Shown piece after piece: positions 6,091 through 10,766 of a stretch of 10,766 nt of DNA. The notes under the pieces were generated by a model. It searched no databases and was not told the origin of the DNA. It saw only the letters and a program-made list of their open reading frames with translations. The stretch's first letter is position 1. Every line of letters starts with the position of its first letter. The position numbers and the translations under genes were made by a program. The stretch is taken from NCBI GenBank assembly GCA_016196785.1, contig JACPXA010000186.1, forward strand, positions 1 through 10,766, given 5' to 3'. This DNA is from Elusimicrobiota bacterium (GTDB lineage: Bacteria > Elusimicrobiota > Elusimicrobia > 2-01-FULL-59-12 > JACPXA01).

Positions 6091-6948
6091 CTACCCGGCT
6101 GACCCGAGCACCGCTCGAATCAGTTTCATGTCCGTCCACACGTCCTTCTTGAGGACGGGGTTGCGGAGAAGGGCGGCAGGATGATAGGTGGGCATCACCT
6201 GGATCGTCGGGTCCAGTGGATAGGGGTGCCAGCGCCCTCGCAACCGGCTGACCCCTTCGGAGGTGTTCAGAAGCGCCTTCGCGGCCCATGTCCCCAAGGT
6301 GCAAATCACCTTGGGGTGAATGATGGTGATCTGCTCCTGAAGGATGGGGCGGCACGCGGTGATTTCCTCGAAGGTCGGTGGCCGATCATTCCCGCGGCGC
6401 TCCGGCTGAGCCGGATCAATCATGGGATGACATTTGACGATGTTGGTGATGTAGACGTCTTGTCGGCGAAACCCGATGGATTCAATGATCTTCGTCAAGA
6501 GCTGACCGGCTTTCCCCACAAAGGGTTCCCCTTGGTGGTCTTCGTCAAACCCGGGTCCCTCACCGATGAACATCAAAGCTGTCTGTGGGTTCCCCACCCC
6601 GAACACCAACCGGTTCCGGGTGAACCCTAATGGACACTGGACACAATCGTGGAAGCGTTCGAACAGCGCGGCCAATCGTTGGGAGGAGAAGGAAATCTTT
6701 TGGGGGGAGCCGGGGATGTGGCTGCGTTCGTTACGCTTCTGGCCCTCCTCGAAATTCTGCTGTGCTCGGGCGCATCCGCGCCCTGCGCTCAGCGAATTTC
6801 TACGGAGGCCGCTTAGGCTCACTGCGCCAGCACCCCCGGCTCCCCCGGGAAGGAACAGTTCTTCATCCCAGTCTTTGGTTTGCTCGAGGAGTTGCCGCAC
6901 ATCCTTCACCAGGCGTCGGAGGGCTTCCCGCGCATCAGACGGTATCAT
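6091..6948 (-). CDS. Uracil-DNA glycosylase, iron-sulfur family 4/5 type
   Basis: This protein of 285 residues removes uracil from DNA to start base-excision repair. The catalytic domain shows the iron-sulfur ligands Cys102, Cys105 (DCVQC), Cys173 (VKCHPM) and Cys189 (TACRPIL), motif A GEGPGFDEDHQGEPFVGKAG (129-148) and the distal HPAALLR motif (His256). This pattern fits the SPO1-polymerase-related family-4 UDGs. An N-terminal helical segment (1-30) is joined to it by a low-complexity linker; residues about 47-70 are encoded by a 70-bp imperfect palindrome and look unlike the rest of the protein. The ATG overlaps the coaB stop in ATGA (6945-6948), indicating coupled translation. The gene sits between coaB and priA, with repair and restart functions side by side. 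Confidence 0.92.
   Translation of the reverse strand: MIPSDAREALRRLVKDVRQLLEQTKDWDEELFLPGGAGGAGAVSLSGLRRNSLSAGRGCARAQQNFEEGQKRNERSHIPGSPQKISFSSQRLAALFERFHDCVQCPLGFTRNRLVFGVGNPQTALMFIGEGPGFDEDHQGEPFVGKAGQLLTKIIESIGFRRQDVYITNIVKCHPMIDPAQPERRGNDRPPTFEEITACRPILQEQITIIHPKVICTLGTWAAKALLNTSEGVSRLRGRWHPYPLDPTIQVMPTYHPAALLRNPVLKKDVWTDMKLIRAVLGSAG
6741..6810. repeat. 70-bp imperfect palindrome within udg
   Basis: Symmetry is centred near 6775. GGGCGC (6768-6773) pairs with GCGCCC (6778-6783) around atcc, GAAATTC (6751-6757) with GAATTTC (6794-6800), and GGCC (6741-6744) with GGCC (6807-6810); most intervening bases also pair if single-base bulges are allowed. Weaker pairing continues outward to about 6731 and 6816. 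It remains open in the udg frame, encoding residues 47-70. It has no obvious sequence match to the priA or coaB elements. A REP-like or MITE-like insertion is inferred. Confidence 0.72.
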
Positions 6949-7655
6949 ATGAAAAACAGGTCGTCATTCCCGCTTACGCGGGGATGACGGGCATGAGGGT
7001 ATTTCGTCAGGCTCAAGATCTGACCCCAGAGACGGCGGGCGAGGAGAGGTTTGGCAAGCGGCGGAAATGAACGGCGGTGTCCCCAGCGATCAAGCAGGAT
7101 GACACGGGCCCGCTCATTGCCTAATGTCTCCAGCCCATTGGCCACGATGAGGTCGAGCTGTTTGGCACGGAGTTTTGCCTGGGCGCGAGGCAGGAGATGA
7201 TCCATCTCGAGGGCGAATCCGATCCGAAGTTGGGAACACTGGGGGGTGCTGCGGGCGATTGACTCCCAGATGTCGGGAGTGGGAAGCAAGGTAACGGAAC
7301 GAGGACCGGCTAATCGCTTCAACTTGGTGCGCGCTCGATGGCCAGGCGAGAAATCCGTTACCGCGGCGGCTCCAACGATGATCTGGGCCTGCCGTGCCGA
7401 TCGCAGAACGGCCGCTCGCATCTCCTGAGCGGTCTCCACCTGTTCCAGCCGGACCCCGCGCGGTGGGGCGAGTGCGGTAGGACCGCTGACGAGGACGACC
7501 TGCGCTCCAAGTCGGGCAGCCTCCGCGGCCATCGCATAGCCCATCTGGCCGGAAGAGGCGTTGGTCAGAAACCGAATGGGGTCCAGATACTCACGTGTCG
7601 GCCCCGCGGTGACCACGACCATCTGCCCTCGCAACCGCTTCGCCCGTCGGGCCAT
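6945..7655 (-). CDS. coaB: Phosphopantothenoylcysteine synthetase (CoaB), separate ORF
   Basis: CoaB joins 4'-phosphopantothenate to cysteine using a nucleoside triphosphate in coenzyme A synthesis. The 236-residue product has VVVTAGPTREYLDPIRF (13-29), TNASSGQMG (31-39), the active-site loop KLKR (111-114; equivalent to KxKK) and DLIVAN. In most bacteria this is the C-terminal half of a fused CoaBC (Dfp). Here it starts at ATG 7655 within TAATG, sharing one base with the coaC stop, so reinitiation is likely. From about residue 210 (GQILSL onward) the sequence is encoded by a repeat element, ending HPRVSGNDDLFFI; the conserved domain seems to finish just before it. The stop overlaps the udg start in ATGA. 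A single-base indel splitting a fused gene, natural or a sequence error, remains possible. Confidence 0.9.
   Translation of the reverse strand: MARRAKRLRGQMVVVTAGPTREYLDPIRFLTNASSGQMGYAMAAEAARLGAQVVLVSGPTALAPPRGVRLEQVETAQEMRAAVLRSARQAQIIVGAAAVTDFSPGHRARTKLKRLAGPRSVTLLPTPDIWESIARSTPQCSQLRIGFALEMDHLLPRAQAKLRAKQLDLIVANGLETLGNERARVILLDRWGHRRSFPPLAKPLLARRLWGQILSLTKYPHARHPRVSGNDDLFFI
6949..7027. repeat. Palindromic repeat forming the 3' end of coaB
   Basis: The core is an 11-bp stem, GTCATTCCCGC (6963-6973) with GCGGGGATGAC (6978-6988), containing one T-G pair and a TTAC loop. On the right TCTGACCCC (7019-7027) matches the inner half of the terminal repeat of the priA element, and CGTCATTCCCGC is a 12-base exact match to that element. 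GTCAG/CTGAC (7006-7024) adds a small stem. The boundary at 7027 rests on this similarity; the left boundary is uncertain. Confidence 0.72.
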
Positions 7656-8218
7656 TATCGGAGGCTCTGGCGGCGACGTGGGGACTTGGTTTTGAACAGT
7701 GCGTCAATCGCCCGCACGATGGCGGCGGGGTCTGCTAGCCGGCCGAGCCCGACATCCCCGCGCCCCAGCGGCCCATGCACCGGACCCACCAAGTGGTAGC
7801 CAAACTGTCGAAGTTGACGAATGTTGGCCTGCGTGGCGGGATGGCGCCACATCGTGTCATGCATGGCCGGGGCTAACAGCACGGGCACGGTGGTCGCCAA
7901 CAGAAGCGCGGCGAGGAGATCATCGGCCCTGCCGCTAGCCAACCGTGCTAAGGTGTCAGTGGTGGCTGGGGCGATCACGATGGCTTCCCCCCACTTGGCG
8001 AGTTCCAAATGGCTAAAAGACCACAGGGAAGGATCGAAGAGGTCGCTCGCCACGGTCCGACCCGACAGCGCTTGGAAGGTCAGCGGGGTCACGAAGCGCG
8101 TGGCGGCCGGGGTCAACACACACTGCACCTCATGCCCAGCCTTCGTGAGGAGCCGCAACAGCTCCACGGCCTTATAGGCGGCGATGCTCCCCGTGACCCC
8201 AAGAATGATCCTGGGCAT
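7655..8218 (-). CDS. coaC: Phosphopantothenoylcysteine decarboxylase (CoaC) flavoprotein
   Basis: CoaC is an FMN-dependent decarboxylase making 4'-phosphopantetheine for coenzyme A. The 187-residue product matches the N-terminal half of Dfp: ILGVTGSIAAYKA (5-17), catalytic His70 in SHLELAKW, APATTDTLARL (83-93) with GRADDLLAALL, and PAMHDTMW (117-124). Several hallmark positions differ from E. coli Dfp: His120 replaces the Asn of PxMNxxMW, and LGRGDVGLGRL (151-161) has Arg where the flap Cys of the ACGD motif is expected. Variants with PAMH are, from memory, common in actinobacterial enzymes, so the protein may still be normal CoaC. It starts 3 nt after the rpoZ stop and ends in TAATG overlapping coaB. 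The Arg-rich tail KTKSPRRRQSLR is where the fusion linker would begin. Confidence 0.9.
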   Translation of the reverse strand: MPRIILGVTGSIAAYKAVELLRLLTKAGHEVQCVLTPAATRFVTPLTFQALSGRTVASDLFDPSLWSFSHLELAKWGEAIVIAPATTDTLARLASGRADDLLAALLLATTVPVLLAPAMHDTMWRHPATQANIRQLRQFGYHLVGPVHGPLGRGDVGLGRLADPAAIVRAIDALFKTKSPRRRQSLR

Positions 8219-8221
8219 AAG

Positions 8222-8620
8222 TTACTTCTTTTTCTTCTTGGGGGCGGTCTTCTTCTTGGCCTTTTTCGCCGCTTTGGTCGGAGCCGGTTTGGCGGGTGCT
8301 GTTCCCGCCGTCAGGGCAACCTCTGGAGATGTTACGGCCGCCTGCACGGCGGCGATCTGTTTAACGGTCTCTGGGGTCACACGACCTGTCAAGAGATCCT
8401 CCAAGGCTCGATCTAACAGTTTGACCAGCGAGGTGGGTATCCCCTCCCTCCCTCTCAACTCCTTGGCCCAGCGGATCGTCTGGAGGATGAGCTGGTATTT
8501 GTTCTGAGTTGAATCCAGGATTAGCTGCTCCAGCGGAACTGGAGCTCCCTGGGATGAGCCGTTCAACGCGAGTGGCTCGCTCTCCCGAACGGTTGTGGTG
8601 TCTTCAGCATTGACGATCAT
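8222..8620 (-). CDS. rpoZ: Probable RNA polymerase omega subunit with lysine-rich tail
   Basis: The omega subunit binds the beta' subunit and helps RNA polymerase assembly. The 132-residue product has an omega-like core at about 29-80: PLEQLILDSTQNKYQLILQT followed by IRWAKELRGREG, resembling the helix with the RAkqL pattern, then a second acidic helix. Sequence support alone is modest; the position between gmk and coaBC, a classical rpoZ location, adds weight. Oddities are an N-terminal extension of about 28 residues and a Lys/Ala/Pro tail from about 107 that ends in five lysines, like histone H1-type tails, suggesting nucleic-acid contact. ATG 8620 overlaps the gmk stop in ATGA. If not omega it would be an unknown small basic protein. 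Confidence 0.72.
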   Translation of the reverse strand: MIVNAEDTTTVRESEPLALNGSSQGAPVPLEQLILDSTQNKYQLILQTIRWAKELRGREGIPTSLVKLLDRALEDLLTGRVTPETVKQIAAVQAAVTSPEVALTAGTAPAKPAPTKAAKKAKKKTAPKKKKK

Positions 8621-9222
8621 CCAAGAACCCCCTTATGAAGTATGACTCGCTTGCGGGCGACTCGACATCGTTCTGCTTCGAGAATCGCCTCTAAGCGGCG
8701 CAGCGCCTGTGGCAAATGATCGTTGAGAAGCAGATATTCGTAGCGAGGAATCGCCCGCAGCTCTCGTCGCGCTGCCTTGAGTCGGCGCTGAATGACCGAA
8801 GGGCTGTCCTGCCCCCGTTGGCGGAGCCGCGCTTTGAGCACAGAGAGGCTCGGCACCATCACAAAAATGAGGACCGCATCGGGAAACTGTCGCTTAATCG
8901 CCGCCCCACCCTGGATATCAATGTCCAAGAGCACCGTCTGGCCGGCCTTGAGCGCAGCCTCTAGTGGTCGGCGAGGCGTCCCGTAAGCACACCCATGAAC
9001 CCGCGCCCACTCGGCCAGCCGACCACGGCGGATGAGTCGTTGGAACTCCCGCGGTGTGATAAAGTGATAGTCTCGACCATCCCTTTCCCCCGGCCGAGGC
9101 GGGCGAGTGGTCACGGACACCGACTGCACGATCCCTCGGTGGCGTCGCATCAGCAGTCGGCTTAACGTGCTCTTCCCGCAGCCTGACGGCCCCGAGAGCA
9201 CCACAACCAATCCCTCCTTCAC
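8617..9222 (-). CDS. gmk: Guanylate kinase
   Basis: This 201-residue enzyme phosphorylates GMP to GDP with ATP, and is essential for guanine nucleotide supply and cyclic-di-GMP or ppGpp pools. It shows the P-loop GPSGCGKST (11-19), the GMP-binding segment VSVTTRPPRPGERDGRDYHF (36-55), YGTPRRPLEAAL, DIDIQGGAAIK and the lid region with RLRQRGQDSPSVIQRRL. Length is standard. The start is GTG 9222, supported by GGGAG 7 nt upstream and by the immediate onset of the conserved domain; it overlaps the preceding stop in GTGA. Its own stop overlaps the rpoZ start in ATGA. The gmk-rpoZ pairing is widely conserved, linking nucleotide supply to transcription. Confidence 0.96.
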   Translation of the reverse strand: MKEGLVVVLSGPSGCGKSTLSRLLMRRHRGIVQSVSVTTRPPRPGERDGRDYHFITPREFQRLIRRGRLAEWARVHGCAYGTPRRPLEAALKAGQTVLLDIDIQGGAAIKRQFPDAVLIFVMVPSLSVLKARLRQRGQDSPSVIQRRLKAARRELRAIPRYEYLLLNDHLPQALRRLEAILEAERCRVARKRVILHKGVLG

Positions 9223-9983
9223 GAATGGCTCCCGGCGCGAAAGCCCTGCACGGTGCGGGCAAAATCATCGGGGATTGGGGCCGTGACGCTCACCCGCTTA
9301 TTGGTCAGGGGGTGAAGGAACTCGAGCCGCCAGGCATGCAGCATTGGACGTGGCGGCCATTGCCTGGGCCACTTCGCAGAGGCTCCCCCGTACGTTGCAT
9401 CCCCTACCACTGGATGATGAATGCCCGACAAATGCACGCGGATTTGATGTGTCCGCCCCGTCTTCGGGTAGACTTCCAAAAGGGCAGCGTTCGGGAATCG
9501 CTCGCGCACGACAAATTCGGTTTCTGAGGAGCGTCCACTCGAGGTCACCGCCATCCGAACCCGGTCCTTCGGGGAACGGCCCACGGGTCCTTCGATCGAG
9601 CCGCGATCCGGGGTCATACGCCCCATGACAAGCGCCAGGTAGATCTTCTGGACTTGTCGTTCCGCAAATTGCCGCATGAGCGATGCCTTGATCGCTACTG
9701 TTCGAGCCACCACTAATACTCCTGAGGTCCCCCGGTCGAGCCGATGGACTAAGCCCAGCCGGTCCGGATCCGCCGTGTGGAGCTCCGAGTCCGCAGGGAG
9801 GTAGCGCCGCAAGGCGTCAACCAACGTCCCTGTCTGGTGCCCAGCGGCAGGATGGACTACCAGCCCCGCCGGCTTATCGAAGACAACAAGCGCCTCGTCT
9901 TCGTAAAGAATGGGTGGCAGGGGCGGAGGCGTCTCCATCTTGTCTTCTGCCCCCTCCGCATCCACCAGCACGTGGTTTCTCAT
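9219..9983 (-). CDS. RluA/RluD-family 23S rRNA pseudouridine synthase lacking an S4 domain
   Basis: This 254-residue RluA-family enzyme isomerises uridine to pseudouridine in RNA. The catalytic motif HRLDRGTSG (80-88) holds the Asp83 nucleophile; VVFDKPAGLVVHPAAG (33-48), QKIYLALV and GRTHQIRVHL are further family signatures. RluD and RluC proteins usually begin with an S4 RNA-binding domain; here the catalytic domain starts near residue 25, and only 8 nt separate the gene from lgt, so there is no room for one. Closest assignment by context is RluD, but target specificity cannot be read from sequence. The start is ATG 9983 without a clear ribosome site; Met16 (ATG 9938) has GGAGGGGG upstream, though somewhat far. 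The stop overlaps gmk in GTGA. Confidence 0.92.
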   Translation of the reverse strand: MRNHVLVDAEGAEDKMETPPPLPPILYEDEALVVFDKPAGLVVHPAAGHQTGTLVDALRRYLPADSELHTADPDRLGLVHRLDRGTSGVLVVARTVAIKASLMRQFAERQVQKIYLALVMGRMTPDRGSIEGPVGRSPKDRVRMAVTSSGRSSETEFVVRERFPNAALLEVYPKTGRTHQIRVHLSGIHHPVVGDATYGGASAKWPRQWPPRPMLHAWRLEFLHPLTNKRVSVTAPIPDDFARTVQGFRAGSHS

Positions 9984-9991
9984 GACAAAAG

Positions 9992-10766
9992 TTAATTAGT
10001 GCAACTACGTCCCTGGGTCCAGCGCCAGAGGCTGAGCGCGACGAGGCACCCAATCGCCGCCCATTGGGAGGGAGAGACCCCCCCTACGAGGGGCCCCCGA
10101 TCGTCACCCCGCCACCATTCCAGGAAAAACCGTGTCACTGCATACAGCCCCACATACCAGGCGAAGACCTGACCAGGGTGCTTTTGCTCGAAGGTCTCTC
10201 TCTTCACGATGGTGAGAAGACGCCACTGAAGCAGACCAAAGATCCCAAGGTTGAGCGCGGCCTCATAGAGTTGGGTGGGATGGAGTCGGATCCCCAGCGG
10301 GGCAAGCGATTCGGGATGTCGGAAGATGACCCCCCAACGGAAGGCGGTCGGCCGGCCATAACAGCAGCCTGCCGCAAAACAGCCGAGCCGTCCCATCGCA
10401 TGTCCCAGCGCGATCGCCGGAGCCAGGGCATCCGCAAACCGCCACACACAGACGGGGCCGTCATGGACGAGGCCGTGGGTTCGCCGGTACCGACGTACAC
10501 ACACCGCTCCAGCGACCGCCGCCACAAGAAATCCGCCATAAAAGACCATCCCCCCTTGCCAGATCTTGAAGATCTCCACGGGATGGTTCAGGTAGTCGGA
10601 GAGATTGAGTGCCACGTAGGTCAGCCGCCCTCCCAGCAATCCTCCAATCACCGCCCACCACGCGACCTGTTCAAAGAGTCGTTCCTCAAGAGCAAGTCGG
10701 TGAACATTCTGCTGGGCAACCCACCACCCAACTAGGAATGACCCAGCAACCAGGACCCCATACGTA
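9992..10766 (-). CDS. lgt: Prolipoprotein diacylglyceryl transferase (Lgt), 5' end beyond right edge
   Basis: Lgt transfers diacylglycerol from phosphatidylglycerol to the lipobox cysteine of prelipoproteins in the inner membrane. The frame is open to the right edge (257 residues visible). The GTG at 10651 is internal: upstream codons encode an additional membrane helix beginning TYGVLVAGSFLVGWW. Signatures seen: IGGLLGGRLTYV, IWQGGMVFYGGFL (the HGG region with Tyr where E. coli has His), DALAPAIALGHAMGRLGCF followed by AGCCYGRPT, a form common in non-proteobacterial Lgt, and HPTQLYEA. The C-terminal RFFLEWWRGD motif and a final helix complete it. Only the first part of the family length is missing. 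The next gene starts 8 nt after its stop, so it shares the downstream operon; the promoter is outside the window. Confidence 0.94.
   Translation of the reverse strand, partial: TYGVLVAGSFLVGWWVAQQNVHRLALEERLFEQVAWWAVIGGLLGGRLTYVALNLSDYLNHPVEIFKIWQGGMVFYGGFLVAAVAGAVCVRRYRRTHGLVHDGPVCVWRFADALAPAIALGHAMGRLGCFAAGCCYGRPTAFRWGVIFRHPESLAPLGIRLHPTQLYEAALNLGIFGLLQWRLLTIVKRETFEQKHPGQVFAWYVGLYAVTRFFLEWWRGDDRGPLVGGVSPSQWAAIGCLVALSLWRWTQGRSCTN

Noticed and set aside
5656..7027. Repeats around priA, udg and coaB as a CRISPR array
   Set aside because: They are few, irregularly spaced, differ in sequence and lie inside coding frames, with no spacer-repeat periodicity.
9992..10651. lgt starting at GTG 10651
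   Set aside because: The frame stays open to the window edge and the upstream codons encode a membrane helix typical of the Lgt N-terminal region, so the gene is cut by the window.
10064..10735. 223-codon ORF on the plus strand
   Set aside because: Antisense to lgt, whose conserved motifs occupy the same bases; the translation is low-complexity and unlike any family.

Overview
The window is a bacterial chromosome segment in which every gene I can support lies on the minus strand. The right two thirds (about 4000-10766) is GC-rich and reads, in transcription order, lgt - rluD-like - gmk - rpoZ-like - coaC - coaB - udg (family 4/5) - priA. Gaps are at most 12 nt, and there are four stop/start overlaps (GTGA, ATGA, TAATG, ATGA), so this looks like one translationally coupled housekeeping operon. 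Its products cover lipoprotein lipidation, rRNA pseudouridylation, GMP phosphorylation, RNA polymerase assembly, coenzyme A synthesis, uracil repair and replication restart. The omega-CoaBC-UDG-PriA grouping and the palindromic repeats suggest a Gram-negative environmental lineage such as Nitrospirota, NC10 or a deltaproteobacterial relative. This placement is an inference with low confidence.

From about 3994 to 1868 two further genes follow: a DUF4143-type AAA+ ATPase behind its own promoter/palindrome, and uppP (undecaprenyl-diphosphate phosphatase), preceded by two tandem hairpins whose stems differ by compensatory changes.

From about 1850 leftwards the base composition becomes clearly more AT-rich. 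A stand-alone SIR2-like protein starts 19 nt after the uppP stop. After a 271-nt gap comes an XRE-type HTH regulator that runs off the left edge, with an extended -10 promoter overlapped by a near-perfect inverted repeat. This looks like the edge of an acquired, probably defence-related, module joined to the 3' end of uppP. Any partner genes lie outside the window.

The most unusual structure is the set of palindromic elements that are read in frame as protein. A 101-bp element with perfect 13-bp inverted ends lies inside priA, where the winged-helix domain would be expected. A related element encodes the last ~27 residues of CoaB. An unrelated-looking 70-bp imperfect palindrome encodes part of the UDG N-terminal linker. 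No tRNA, rRNA, CRISPR array or transposase gene was seen.
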